From NCBI GenBank assembly GCA_036971475.1, contig JBAIZL010000001.1, positions 206,959,841 through 207,023,840 of the forward strand: a DNA stretch of 64,000 bases. Direction: 5' to 3'. Below, one piece after another: positions 39,030 through 50,699 of the stretch (position 1 is its first letter; every line of letters starts with the position of its first letter). Source of the DNA: Prosapia bicincta (lineage: Eukaryota > Arthropoda > Insecta > Hemiptera > Cercopidae). The notes below the pieces were generated by a model. The model did no database searches. It had not been told where the DNA came from and worked only from the letters and a program-made list of their open reading frames with translations. Made by a program: the position numbers and the translations under genes.

Positions 39030-39681
39030 AATGATACTGCTTTTATAAGGAAGTGCATTTTATTAAATTGCTTTACAAATCTATATCGTTAAGCAATTTA
39101 AAAATATGTCTTTAATTAGGCTATATCATATTGCCGGGTCAAAAGTATTTAATTATTATGATATTTTAACACCCTAACTAATTTTGAAATTGCAATTAAA
39201 TTCACATATGTATGTTAACTATAATTGGCGATGTTATGTATTCACATAATATGCACATTAGATTATTTACATTTTTTAAAATTCAGACTTAATAGTTTTA
39301 ATATTTACAAAAATCCATTTTAAAACATAGTTTCACTGATTAATGCATGCTTTAGGTTTAGGAATTAGCTATAATGGGCGATGTTATGTATTCACATAAT
39401 ATGTATTATGTATGAAATATGATACTATGTGATTTAATAATTTCTTATATTTTAAATGACATTAGAATAATTGTCTGTATAACGTTTAGTTTTTCAAATG
39501 ATTCAGGCTACAAAAGTAACTCAAAGTCAATACTGAGATAATTGTTCAATGTGTGTCATTTCCGATGGAACTTTCTATTAACTTAAATATGTAATCGTTA
39601 GTTATTTTCCATGTAACACGTAGCCTTATTCTAGAACATTTGATGTAATCATTGACCAATGTACAAGTAAACTAAATAAGT

Positions 39682-39714
39682 TATATATACACTTAGCGCG
39701 AGCGGAAAGTCAGT
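39682..39714 (+). promoter_or_regulatory. LTR core promoter (TATA + TCAGT initiator)
   Basis: TATATATA at 39682-39689 and TCAGT at 39710-39714, about 28 bp apart, the normal arthropod spacing of TATA box and initiator. Transcripts would start near 39711, defining the U3/R boundary. The 3' LTR keeps the pair at about 47424 and 47450. Confidence 0.6.
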
Positions 39715-40023
39715 TCTTGTCAAGTTTTCCTCCAGTTCTTGCCTAGTTCTCCTCCAGTTCTTGTCTAGTTTTCTTCTAGTTCTTGTTAAAATCTCACCAG
39801 TTCTTGTTAAGTCTTTTTCAGTTTCAATCACTGTAAAACTAATTTACATCTTTAAATTCATATACTATATCATACACATTATTATTTCTCGTACGAACTT
39901 CAATTTCCTAATTCGCCTACTATTTCTCGTACGAAACTACTATTTTATAATTTACCTACTATTTCTCGTACTACGCGAACTATTCAGTTTACCTATTGCA
40001 AAATCTTGTATTTGTTTTATCAA

Positions 40024-40029
40024 ATAAAT
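40024..40029 (+). terminator. polyadenylation signal in LTR
   Basis: AATAAA followed by a T/G-rich stretch (TTCTTGTTATACTCAAGTGC). The equivalent in the 3' LTR is at 47734-47739, where it would act for the genomic transcript. Confidence 0.5.
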
Positions 40030-40099
40030 TCTTGTTATACTCAAGTGCGTGTTTCATTGGCCGCACCCTTTGCAAACACAGGGACACAACACATTTAAT

Positions 40100-40111
40100 T
40101 GGTGGCAGCGG
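40100..40111 (+). other. putative primer binding site
   Basis: TGGTGGCAGCGG begins 8 bp after the 5' LTR end and starts with TGG, complementary to a tRNA 3' CCA. I do not assign the tRNA. Confidence 0.5.
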
Positions 40112-40600
40112 TCGGATCACAGAAGAGGCATTCTAAGAAAGGATTCGTAGACAAGATCCCAGAAGAGGAATTCGAAGTAAGGATTCCTAGACAAGGATAA
40201 CAGAAGATAAGAGGGCATTCCAAAGAAGACATCCCGACAAGGATACTGACGAGGATTCCAGAAACACTAAATGCTTTTGCAAGACACAGAACGCATATGG
40301 TTACACCTTCTACAAACAGTTCAATGCCAAAACACTGCAAATATTGTAAAATTTAGGGACATACTATAGAAGAATGTCGTAAAGGAATATTCAACGAACA
40401 ACAACAATGTCGAAAGAATGATTCAACACGATTTCAACAACCTCCGAAACATTTATAAACAACATCTTCTTTCTTTAACAAACATAATGAGTCAAAAAAC
40501 GTGGAAGTTTTCCTAGTTACTGAGGACTCAGGAAACACAAGATAAAATTGACACATATAGACATTATAAAAATAATTATATTTAAGACTCAAAACTAATT
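40100..40600 (+). pseudogene. gag remnant with broken CCHC zinc knuckle
   Basis: Only the 3' part of a nucleocapsid-like region is readable: KHCKYCKI, stop, GHTIEECRKG at about 40330-40380. It has the C-x2-C-x4-H-x4-C spacing of a retroviral zinc knuckle with a TAG codon inside it. Downstream text is rich in Gln and Asn. No full-length gag frame remains, and at about 0.5 kb this is far shorter than a normal gag. Confidence 0.6.
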
Positions 40601-40639
40601 TTTAAAAGTGTGTATCTTCCACACAGTAATGAGGTTAGA

Positions 40640-41220
40640 AAGGCATTCAACAATTGTTATACTGCCATCTTACCAATTAAACAAATAGATGTTATAAAAT
40701 ATTTTTCATTTCTTGTAGACACTGGTAGCGACATAAGAACAATAAAAAAAAAAAATCAGATTTCAGTAATACATTAATGGTATATAGCTCGTGGTACAAT
40801 AAAAACAATAGTAACTTGTGATTTTAACATCTTAATAAATAACGAAACAATGAATCAAACATTTAGAATCTTTGATGACGATTCAATTTTACTCTCTACA
40901 GATGGAGTAATAGGAAATGACTTTTTAAGAACATATGACTGTCAATTAGATTATACAACTCACACTAATAATATATAACGAGCATATAATACCTTTAGAG
41001 CCACTTCAAACAAAAGCTGAATGTTTACCATGTTTAATGACTAGAACAGAGACTGTTATTGACGTAGTTATAAATAATCCTGAAATTAAGCAAGGATTGA
41101 TTTCTAAAACAATGCTTCACAAGGGAATACATTTAGCTTCATCAATAGCCCAAGTAGATGCTAATTCAAAAGCTTTAAATACGGTTCTCAATACTACGGA
41201 CGACATATGTTATCTTTAGA
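40640..41220 (+). pseudogene. retropepsin (protease) remnant
   Basis: FLVDTGSDIRT at 40709-40741 contains the DTG active-site triad with the usual Ser-Asp after it. About 55 codons on, in another frame, DGVIGNDFLRTYDCQ (near 40905-40950) matches the conserved C-terminal ILGxDFL block. The open frame 41037-41219 follows (TETVIDVVINNPEI, LHKGIHLASSIAQV), the segment that usually links protease to RT. A run of nine A near 40744 probably marks one frameshift. Confidence 0.75.
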
Positions 41221-41461
41221 TAATATGTTACGACATAGAAGTCAGAGAATTTATGTATTTAAAACTGATAGTATTACAATAAACACTTACAACAATACAG
41301 TAGTACATTTGGTACACCCATGATACAGAGAAACTACTCTGTAATTTATATGAAAATATCATGAGTACTTTTGATAATCTTCTATTTTTCCTCTGGGATT
41401 TATATTCTAATTTTGAGTATCGTAATTACCTACCATTTCTAGTGCTGTCACATTATTCCTT

Positions 41462-41491
41462 GACGCGTTTCGGAGAAACTCCATCGGTCAG
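41462..41491 (-). ncRNA. hammerhead-like motif, CGCG type (left arm)
   Basis: Minus strand: CTGACCGA, T, GGAG, TTT, CTCC, GAAA, CGCG, TC. Stem II is a perfect 4 bp hairpin and the stem III segment is the CGCG palindrome with TC in the cleavage position. The core has one extra base (CTGACCGA against CTGANGA) and I see no good stem I. Confidence 0.4.
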
Positions 41492-41740
41492 AAATTTTTT
41501 TGAAGCGATTTTTTCTGTAGCGGAGTCGTCTTTTATATGTTATCTAATCGTGCCCCTCTTTGATCTAGTTAACATTTACCTCATACCGGTTGCGCCTACT
41601 CGATGTAGCAGTATAAAACCGGTAGGAAGTATAGGTTAAACGTTGGATAGATGGAACCGGTATGAGGTAAATATTGAATAGATCAAAGACGATAAAAGAC
41701 GATTCCAATGCAGGGAAGAACAATTCATAAGAAGCTCTAA

Positions 41741-41766
41741 CTGACGGAAGTTCTCTGAAACGTGTC
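41741..41766 (+). ncRNA. hammerhead-like motif, CGCG type (right arm)
   Basis: Plus strand: CTGACGG, AAG, TTCT, CT, GAAA, CGTG, TC, the mirror of the left-arm motif. The last core A is replaced by G and stem II is degraded. Confidence 0.35.
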
Positions 41767-42379
41767 AACAAATAATGTGACAATTCTACGAATGGCAGAT
41801 AATTATGATACTTAAAATAATAATATGAGTGTTTGGAATTTACATAAGTAATGAATGAATATGAATAATTAAAAATAAATATTCTTTCAATTGAAAGTAA
41901 TTGTACAGTACTTACTCTACTTTGCAGTTAAATTTTCCATCGTAATGCACTATAGAAAGTAAATTTCAATCAAATGGGTATGATCAGTTGAAACAGACAT
42001 ATAAAGATACTAAAATATTCAATGTATTTGATAGTTGGCCCAATTTACTAAGACTACGGTAGCTTAAGAGACAAGTGGGCGGAATTCAACAAAACCTATA
42101 TCATGTTTTTCATCCTTGTCACTAATTTATTACCCTACTACCCTAATAATGTACCTTTACTAAATGCTGGGTAACGTCAATTGTTATCGTTTTTCATATG
42201 CTAATCAGGAATACTTTAGTAACATAACAATGTCATTATAAGCAATGGAATTAAACAGTGCAGAAATATGTGTTCACAAAGTAACAAGTTAGGGTAGGAT
42301 GATACTGTATCTCTATACACATAGACATATGTTAAAGTAACTTAAGAACCTCTTCCAGTACAACACGAAACAGATATTT

Positions 42380-43830
42380 CAGATAACAAAACGTATTATA
42401 CATCACCTATTATTCGAGCGAACACTATACATGATAGTATTAAAGAACTTAAAAAGCTCTTACGACTCAAACATTTAAATTCAGAAGAAAGACAATCATT
42501 TTTAAAACTTTGCGCAAAATTAAATTCAATTTTTCAATTTGGATGGAGAGTTACCAGAAACAAATTTAATTGAATACGAAATTAAAACGTCAATAGACGT
42601 TCCTATAGCGACAAAGACATATGGATACCCGGAAGTTCATAAACCAGAAGTTCATAAGCAAATGAACGATATGCTTGAACAAAATATTATTTCCGATTCA
42701 ACCTCTCCATGGTCAGCACCAATATGGGTAGTTCCTTAAAAAAATGATGCAACAGGAAAAAGGAAATGGAGCGTTGTACTAGATTATCGCGGATTAAATG
42801 CTCGAACAATACATAATGCTTTTCCTTTACCAAACATTACCGATATTTTAGATCAATTAGGACACGCAAAATATTTCAGTTGTTTAGACTGCTATTCAGG
42901 TTTTCATAGCGTAGAAATTAAAAAAGAAGACGCTCCTAAAACTGCTTTTTCCACCGACTTAGGACATTATCAGTTTAACAGAATGCATTTTGGACTAAAA
43001 AATGCACCTGCAACATTTCAAAGATTAATGAACACTGTACTATCAGGATTACAAGGTAGTAAATGTTTTGTTTATATGGACGATATAGTAGTGTACGGAG
43101 AAGATCTATTAGATCATAATGCAAAACTTAAACAAGTATTTCAACAACTAAAGGACAACCACTTGCGAGTTCAACCTGATTAATGCGAATTTTTACGAAA
43201 AGAAGTAATATTTTTAGGACATCAAATTACAGAATATGATGTAAAACCTAATCCAGAAAGAGTCTCTCTTGTAAAAAATTACCCAATTCCAGAAACATTA
43301 AACGATATCCAAGCATTTATAGGTCTTTGTAATTATTATAGACGATTTATAAAAGAATTTGCTTTAATAGCAAAATCGTTGACAGAATTAACAAAGAAAA
43401 ATGTACAATTTAACTGGACAGAAAAACAACAATTAGCTTTTGAAACATTAAAACATAAATTAACATCTGAACCGATTTTACAATATCCAGGTTTTATTAA
43501 AACATTTATTTTAACAACAGACCCTTCATCATTCGCAATATCTGGAATATTATCTCAAGGTGAATTGTCAAATGATTTACCAGTAGCGTATGTATCTCGA
43601 ACTCTGAATGCAGCTGAAGGAAATTATTACACGATAGAAAAAAAAACATTAAGCAATAACATGGGCAACAAAATATTTTCTACCTCATCTTTATGACAAA
43701 CTGTTTATAATGTATACGGATCATAAGCCACTAACTTATCTCTTCAGTGTTAAAGATCCTGACTCTCGACTTGTAAAATTTCGATTAATATTAGAAGAAT
43801 ACGATTTCTAAATTAAATATAAACCAGGAA
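42380..43830 (+). pseudogene. reverse transcriptase and RNase H remnant
   Basis: One frame runs from about 42380 (LRLKHLNSEERQSFL) with TAA codons at about 42737 and 43181. It contains IISDSTSPWSAPIWVVP, KWSVVLDYRGLN, FSCLDCYSGFHSVEI, HFGLKNAPATFQRLMN, YMDD at 43073-43084 (catalytic Asp pair) and LGHQI...LNDIQAFIGLCNYYRRFI, all hallmarks of Ty3/gypsy RT in the right order. The RNase H part starts about 43500 (TTDPSSFAISGILSQ; Asp present) and goes on through VAYVSRTLN...EGNYYTIEKK. It then shifts frame near 43660 before YTDHKPLTYL and the KPGKHN end. Catalytic residues are visible but the frame breaks make it non-functional. Confidence 0.9.
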
Positions 43831-44189
43831 AACACAATACGAATGTACTTAAGTAGAATACTTAATATAATACTTTAAGTAGAATAATACCTATAGATGA
43901 CGGAAAATCCGAAACTTCTGAAAAAATACAAAACATGTATACAACACAATTTTTTACAAACTTATCAATCTAAAGTAATAATAATTAAAAACATTATAGA
44001 AACAAATGAAAACATTTTAAATTATAAAATCAATTCCATTGGGCTAACTCTTTCAACAGGATTACAAATTCCAGCAAACTCAACGATTTATCAAATAGTT
44101 CAAAGTACAAATCACCTATCTCAACTAAGTAAATTGCATCCTAAAGTCTAAGAAGTAACGACTCTAGTTCATAACAAACAGCTTATCTG

Positions 44190-45480
44190 TTATCTCATGA
44201 CAAAACCAACCGTTAAAGATAAAATACAGTATTCAGATTTATTTTATACCTTACTCACTTTAAAATATGTTTTAATTAAAAAAGGAATTAATGCTATTAC
44301 TTTATCACAACTTGGACAAGAAGATAAATTATTTTGGCCTAAAATACGTGCGATGTTAAGATACATTTTTCAAAAATGTGACATCAAAGTTTACATATGT
44401 CATAGTAACCAAATAATTCCAAAATCAGAAGATATCTTAAAATTGTTAGAAGAGTTTCATTCATCTCCTCATTATGGTCATTTCGGATTGCAAAAAAACT
44501 TAAGCAATAAAATTATTGACCTAATATGAAACAAGACGTAAGCAATTTCGTACAAACATGTTTATCATGTCAACAAAACAAATTGATACAAAAGAAAAAA
44601 CAACCAATTATAATAACTGATACGGCAGAACAAAGTTTTCAAAAAATTACATTAGACATCGTCGGACCTCTTACATTAACAGAATCAGGTAATAAATATT
44701 TACTTACAATTCAAGATAATATTACAAAATTTTCACAAGCTTTCCCAATGCCAAACCGAGAAGCAGAAACTGTAGCCAAAACACTAGTGAATAATTTTAC
44801 ATGCAAATTTGGTTTACCACAACATATCTTAACCGATCAAGGAACGAACTTCACATCTAATCTATTTAAATCAATTGCAAAATTAATTAAATTAAAACAT
44901 ATACAAACACAGCTTATCATCCTGAATCAAACGGCGCTCTAGAACGTACTCATCGTACATTTATAGAATATATACGTCATTATACCAAACAACGAACAGG
45001 CAGACTAGGACCAATGAATTCCTCTGGCAATTTTCGTATATAATACAACACCACATTTTACAACGAAATATATACCAAATGTACTTGTTTTTGGATTTTT
45101 ACCAATACTACCAACATCGATAACACAACCTCCAGAATTTCGTTACACATATGACGCTACATATCTGATTTAAAAATAAAATTAAATAGTTCATATCAGA
45201 TAGCAAGAGAAAATATTAAGAAAGCAAAACATAGTAGTAAACAATATTATGATAAAATTACACAAATTATAGATTACAAAATCGGGGATTACGTCTATTT
45301 AAAAATGAAATCTCACAACCATCTACTTTCAGGAGGTTAACTTCTCAATATTCTGGACCTTATGAAATAAAAGGAATTGATTTACCTGTCTATATAACAT
45401 TAAAATATAAAAGACGATATTTAAAAGTACACAAAAATAGAATTAAACTTGCATATGTTCCAGGATACACTGCTTCGTAA
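44190..45480 (+). pseudogene. integrase remnant
   Basis: The zinc-binding part lies across 44450-44580: FHSSPHYGHFG supplies the His pair and CLSCQQNK the Cys pair. An in-frame TGA and a frame change fall between them at 44527. The catalytic core starts near 44650 with ITLDIVGPL (first Asp). It continues with HILTDQGTNFTS (second Asp) at about 44820-44855. After a frameshift near 44905 comes TAYHPESNGALERTHR, whose last Glu is the third residue of the D,D-35-E triad. A C-terminal basic segment ends near 45480. Confidence 0.88.
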
Positions 45481-45559
45481 AAGCAGACATTGATACTGAT
45501 TGCAATGTTATACCATTACTCCTTTGGACAAATTATCAGGTATATACTACGAAAACATA

Positions 45560-46640
45560 GGTAAAATAAAATTTTACTCACACACTTGAAAATTAATAAC
45601 TTATCTCAATGTAACATCATTAAAAAATAAACTTCACAGTTTTGAATATTTTCTTCAACAAAGAGGACAACTTTGTCAAGAACCATTATTACATCAACAA
45701 ACACCTTGTACTACATCATTTAATATTTTAATACAATTACAATCAACCATAATAGAAGAAGATGCTACTTTCAAAAATTTCGTAGGACATACGACTGGTT
45801 ATAGACAAAAACGAGGATTATTCAACGCAATTGGAACAATATTTAAGGTCATGATAGGGACATTATATTCAGATGACGCAGAATATTATAACGACTCATT
45901 AAACAAGCTACAAAGAGATGAACATGATATCAGCGAACTATTAAAAGCACAATCTCACATAGTACAATAAACTATCTCAATATTACCTTTACAAGTTTAT
46001 ATCAAACAGAAAAAACATTGAATGACAACATACAAATAATACAAACCTAAATGAAAACAAAAAATGTCATATTACAAACACAATGTTTACAACAAAAAGT
46101 TGAAGATCACATCACTTTACTCTTACTAATATTTACTGAAATAAATAGAGAATTCACAAATCCTATACAATCTATATAATTTGCTAAACAACAAATACTT
46201 CACCCTTTTATATTGACACCTCAAAAATGAATGTATGAATTACTTCACACAAAACCTTATTTACCTAGAGGTACATCATGTCCATTATCACTCTATAAGC
46301 AATATGCTTATGCATTTATAGATTTATTATTATTAACTGTATATTATATGGATTCGAAAATAATATTTGTGATTTATGTTCCAGTAACAGATAATGGAGT
46401 ATTATGTTTATATCATGTAGTAGCTTTACCAATTGTAAGTAATATTAATACCTACATGTTCATTAAACCCAGCACAGAATATTTGGCTATCAGCAGCAAT
46501 AAATTAACTTATTCTCCTATAAATTCAATTGAAAAATGTAAAAGAATTTTAAATAACACCTATATATATTCACGAATAACACCCTCATTCAACACATATG
46601 CTCAACGACATTGTGAAAGTGAATTATTTTAAAATCCTCA
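45560..46640 (+). pseudogene. env remnant (F-type fusion glycoprotein relative)
   Basis: Downstream of integrase, frames contain a basic RQKR site at 45803-45814 directly followed by a hydrophobic Gly-rich stretch. This is the furin-site plus fusion-peptide arrangement of errantivirus Env and baculovirus F proteins, which mediate membrane fusion. The later open frame 46231-46632 (133 codons) has Cys residues and a Leu-rich part, and corresponds to the body of the transmembrane subunit. Stops and frame changes separate the two (for example around 45968 and 46180). No intact protein is encoded. The assignment rests on position and on the cleavage-site arrangement. Confidence 0.7.
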
Positions 46641-46813
46641 AACAGTACCAAAAATGTGATGTTAGAATTACTAATTTTCTAGAAGTTGAAATGTGATATA
46701 AATGTAGTAGTATTAATCACTGGTTATATGTTATCAGTCACTTTACAACAGATTGTAACAAAGATGGACTATATGATACTCAAATAAGTGGAACCGGATT
46801 TTTAACTCTCAAA

Positions 46814-47796
46814 TGACATTGTAAGGCGTATACTTTTTTAAACTGCTTTAAAAATCTATATCTTTATGCAATTTAAAAACATGTCTTTAATTAGGCTATA
46901 ACATATTGCCAAGTCAAATGTATTTAGTTATTACGATATAACACCTTAAATAACTAATTTTGAAATTGTAATTCAATTCACATATATACGAAATTGTATA
47001 CATTATTTACATTTTTTTAAATTTAGACTTAATAGTTTTAATATTTACAAAAATCCATTTTAAAACATAGTGTCACTGATTAATGCATGCTTTAGGTTTA
47101 GGAATTAGCTATAATGGGCGATGTTATATATTCACATAATATGTATTATGTATGAAATGTGATACTTTGTAATTTATTAATTTCTTATATTTTAAATGAC
47201 ATTAGAATAATTGTCTGTATAACGTTTTGTTTTACAAATGATTCTAGCTACAAAAGTAACTCAAAGTCAATACTCAAATAATTGTTCAATGTGTGTTATT
47301 TCCGATGGAATTTTCTATTAACTTAAATATGTAATCGTTAGTTATTTTCCATGTAACACGTAGCCTTATTCTAGAACATTTGATGTAATCATTGACCAAT
47401 GTATAAGTCAACTAAATAAGTTGTATATACACCTAGCGCGAGCGGAAAGTCAGTTCTTCAAATTTTCCTCCAGTTCTTGTCTAGTTTTCGTCTATTTCTT
47501 GTTAAAATCTCGCCAGTTCTTCTTAAGTCTTTTTCAGTTTCAATCACTGTGAAACTAATTTACATTTTTAAATTCAAATATTATATCATACATACTATTA
47601 TTTCTCGTACGAATTTCTCGTATCTAACTACTATTTTATAATTAAATTATTATTTCTCGTACGAAACTACTATTTTATAATTTACCGCGAATTATTCAGT
47701 TTACTTATTGCAAACTCTTGTATTTGTTTATCAAATAAATTCTTGTTATACTCAAGTGCGTTTTTCATTGGTCGCACCCCTTGCAGGGACACAACA
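46814..47796 (+). repeat. 3' LTR
   Basis: Pairs with 39030-40091. It ends GGGACACAACA, as the 5' LTR does, and is followed by Rep-A sequence. TATA/TCAGT at 47424-47454 and AATAAA at 47734-47739 are retained. It is about 75 bp shorter than the 5' LTR because of internal repeat differences. Confidence 0.9.
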
Positions 47797-47805
47797 GTGA
47801 TTTGT

Positions 47806-49480
47806 TTACGGTAATATTTAGGTCTCGGTATTTTTTAAAATCTAGAATTGTTTTAAATATAATCGCTACATCATATTACTTTCGTTTTGTTATTACACTT
47901 AATTTTTAAATTGATGTTTAAATATCAAAATAAAAAAGATGTTTATGATCTATGGTATAATAAAACCGAAAAACATTGCTACATTACATTTACTCAAGTA
48001 ACTATAAATTTATAAATTAGAATTTTAAAAAAATATTTAAAAGCATTAATACAAATTACTTTGCAAAGACAAGACTACTTCAGATTTACTAATTAGGTGT
48101 TAATTACTTTTAAAATAAATCTGATATCACCTTTATCATATTGTTTACAGTTTTGTAATTGCGCTGCCATTTTTCACGAATTTAAATTATTTATAGAAAT
48201 ATTACTCAACAATTATCAATTTCAACTTTAATTTGTACGTTGAACGCCTGCGGAGCGGCATAGCGATAACCCGCAACATTACTTTTAGTTGAAGTCGGTG
48301 TATTTGGTTATTTGAAATCCGCGTATTTGGTTATTTAAAGTACGTGTATTACGATTATTTGAATGTCGCGTATTTGGTTAATTAACGGCCGCGTAAAGTG
48401 TGTGTGTACATTGTGGATAATGCATTTTTTAGTTTTGATAGGTAGCTATAATGGGCGATTTGTTAATTACGTTAATATTTAGGTGTCAGTATTTTATTAA
48501 ATCTATAATTGTTTTAAATATAAACACTACATCATATTACTGTCGTTTAGTAAATTACACTTAATGTTTAAAACGATGTTTAAGTAGACTATTACAATTA
48601 TAATAAGATACATACATACATACATACAAATATTCATTTATATATACACATATTAGAAGAAAAAATATGTACGGTATTGGTATAGATAATATTTTATGTT
48701 GTTTCCAATTACTTTATGGTTTTATGAAAAGAAACGTGACAAGTTTTCTTCTTTATAACAATGTATTGTAAATTGTAGTTCCTTGATGAAGGTCTAGTTT
48801 ACCTTTTACTTTGACTAGTTTACTTTAATATTAAGGTATCACTATGCTGTTTACATCTAGAATCATTTTTAAAAACGTTTGAAAAACAATCAATTTATTA
48901 TATTAATTATCGTTTCGTAACTACACTTTTATTCAACACGATGTTTAAATATTTATTACGTTAGTTATTTAAGTTTCAATATGTTGTTATATCTGCATTT
49001 GTTTACAATAATAATTACTGTATCATATTTCCCATAGTTTTTGTAATTACACTTATTATTCAAAAAGATTTTCAAGTATACTATTTACAATTATAATAAG
49101 ATACTTTACGATCTATGGTCTAATCAAACCTAATAATATTCCTGCACTACATTTATTTTAATAACGACAAAGTTAAACCGTAGAATTTTGAGAAATAATT
49201 TAAAGGTAGTAATAATAACTACTAAGTTTAGATATTTTTAGAAATATGAATTCCCATTTATTTATTAACTTCAAGTTGTACGTTGAACGCCTACGGAGCG
49301 GCATAGCGATAACCCGCAACATTACTTTTAGTTGAAGTCGGTGTATTTGGTCATTTGAAATGAGCGTATTTGGTTATTTAAAGTTCGTGTATTACGATTA
49401 TTTGAAAGTCGCGTATTTGGTTAATTAACGGCAGCGTAAATTGTGTGTGTACAGTTTGGTTAGATGAAATTTGGTCATTT
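47806..49480 (-). repeat. Rep-A, inverted copy (about 1.6 units)
   Basis: Reverse complement of 11745-13000. From 49480 downward: terminal segment, minisatellite (49460-49325), GCGGGTTATCGC, body (49270-48445), second minisatellite (48440-48290), and a second body ending at the retrotransposon boundary. Landmarks include GTATTTGGTTAATTAACGG at 48373 and 49413, and AAGAAACGTGACAAGTTTTC at 48729 matching 12490 inverted. Confidence 0.85.
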
Positions 49481-49863
49481 GAACGCAACCCGAATAATAT
49501 CTGTTACTTTAAAAAAACTGCAAACATAAAATATTTTTCTACAGATACAATTTTAAAATTATCATTTATAACATCATTGATTTTAACTATAAAAAACTTT
49601 CTGCTATTTAATTGCTTTAATAAATTTTCTTTTACTAATGAAATATGTATAGTCTTATTAAACAAATGAGAGATTTCACATTTTTCGAAATGTTTAAAAT
49701 GTTAGAAAAATCCAAATTCAATATTACTGATTTGATATGAATGTCCGTGTATTCAAAATTTGAAGAGGTCAATTGCATGAATTAAGTTTCAAAATAATAG
49801 CAGTAAAAGTTATTACTGGGCCAATGAATAAAACTGCTTAAATATATTTATTTATATATTAAT

Positions 49864-49866
<3 letters not shown>
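49481..49866. other. no supported feature
   Basis: A+T-rich spacer. The 74-codon frame over 49445-49669 starts inside Rep-A and has no domain. Confidence 0.5.
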
Positions 49867-49897
<31 letters not shown>

Positions 49898-49903
49898 GAC
49901 AAT

Positions 49904-49947
<44 letters not shown>
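49867..49947. repeat. (CA)n(TA)n compound microsatellite
   Basis: Two CA tracts separated by GCAGACAATA, then about 11 TA units. Confidence 0.95.
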
Positions 49948-50006
49948 TCTTGATATTTTACGTTATCCATTGTTTTTCCGTTGCACTGACTTTATGAAGT
50001 TATAAC

Positions 50007-50009
<3 letters not shown>

Positions 50010-50066
<57 letters not shown>
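50010..50066. repeat. (TA)n microsatellite
   Basis: About 28 TA units next to a GAAGTTATAACTTC palindrome (49997-50010), adjoining the MITE-type end that follows. Confidence 0.95.
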
Positions 50067-50069
<3 letters not shown>

Positions 50070-50084
50070 CATATTATACTAGGT

Positions 50085-50335
50085 GTTACAGGAGAAATTA
50101 TAGAGACATACTGCATAAGCTTATTCGTCTCCACTAAATATTAAGAAAAAATCATAATATCAAGGATCCAGAAATGCTTCTTTGGAGATGTATACATTTT
50201 CAAAGATATCACCTGAAATTCAGCTCCCTCAGTGAAATTACCTGACAATGAAATTTTTAGGCGTTAATTGAGTTTGTTAATTAGAAAAGATTTTTGTAAA
50301 ATGAGCTGCCAAATCGTATAAAAGCTGTCCCAGAA
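50085..50335. mobile_element. MITE-family left end, copy 3
   Basis: GGTGTTACAGGAGAAATTAT, ATACTGCATAAGC, then AGCTCCCTCAGTGAAATTAC and GGCGTTAATTGAGTTTGTTA follow the left half of the MITE at 33893. The right half is absent. It may be one terminus of the Tc1/mariner-like remnant at 52350-52820 (inference). Confidence 0.65.
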
Positions 50336-50579
50336 CCCTATCTGCAACACTTTAGGAGAAAATTGTTGTAAAGGGAAGACGTTCGATATTAGATAAATTT
50401 TATAATAAATTACCTTCGGTATGATATAACAAAGATTAATTATATATGTGTAGACATATCATATAGAGGAGCAGGTGGTGTCTAGAACATTCAGAATATG
50501 TAGTATAGTTTTAGAAGTGGTAGTACACGAATCATCTAGTGTCATGTCGAAAGGCCAAGAGCACGTTTACCTAGTCCAC

Positions 50580-50618
50580 ACTATAGACATCAATTGGGAT
50601 GCAATCATCTTCAGATGA
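50580..50618 (-). ncRNA. decayed hammerhead-like motif, GATTGC type
   Basis: Minus strand: CTGAAGA (50614-50608), T, GATTGC, ATC, CCAATT, then GATG where GAAA is expected. The 5' half is intact; the altered GAAA should abolish activity. Confidence 0.35.
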
Positions 50619-50699
50619 AATCATTACACAAGCCCTTAATTTTGTAATATTCTCCTCTGACGTTTTTTTTATTTGCAAGTTAAATGTACATGATGGTTC

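Larger units (their letters stand above)
39030..40091 (+). repeat. 5' LTR
   Basis: Matches 46814-47796 throughout: CACTGATTAATGCATGCTTT, AGAATAATTGTCTGTATAAC, TTGATGTAATCATTGACC..., CTAGCGCGAGCGG and ATTCTTGTTATACTCAAGTG. It contains an internal duplication (TATAATTGGCGATGTTATG near 39220 and TATAATGGGCGATGTTATG near 39370) that the 3' LTR lacks in its first part. A ~21 bp tandem repeat, CCAGTTCTTGTCTAGTTTTC-like, spans 39711-39815. Confidence 0.9.
41404..41828. mobile_element. foldback inserted between protease and RT
   Basis: ATTCTAATTTTGAGTATC...GCTGTCACATTATTCCTTGACGCG (from 41404) returns inverted as TGTCAACAAATAATGTGAC...GATACTTAAAATAATAAT (to 41828). The inner parts are complementary too: TTTACCTCATACCGGTT near 41575 against AACCGGTATGAGGTAAA near 41655. 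The loop is roughly 60 bp. Arms differ by many point changes, so it is old but recognisable. It lies within a stretch (about 41230-42340) with no polyprotein motifs, so it was probably inserted with or into extra DNA. Confidence 0.85.
39030..47796 (+). mobile_element. errantivirus-like Ty3/gypsy LTR retrotransposon, defective
   Basis: Two directly repeated LTRs of about 1 kb bracket remnants in the order gag, protease, RT/RNase H, integrase, env, as in insect errantiviruses. The LTRs differ by many substitutions and several indels, so the insertion is old. Every gene carries stops or frameshifts. A foldback-containing block of up to ~1 kb is inserted between protease and RT. The right boundary (ACAACA, then GTGATTTG) is clear. 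The left boundary is uncertain within about 20 bp and I could not confirm a target-site duplication. The coding strand is A-rich. Judged non-functional. Confidence 0.9.
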
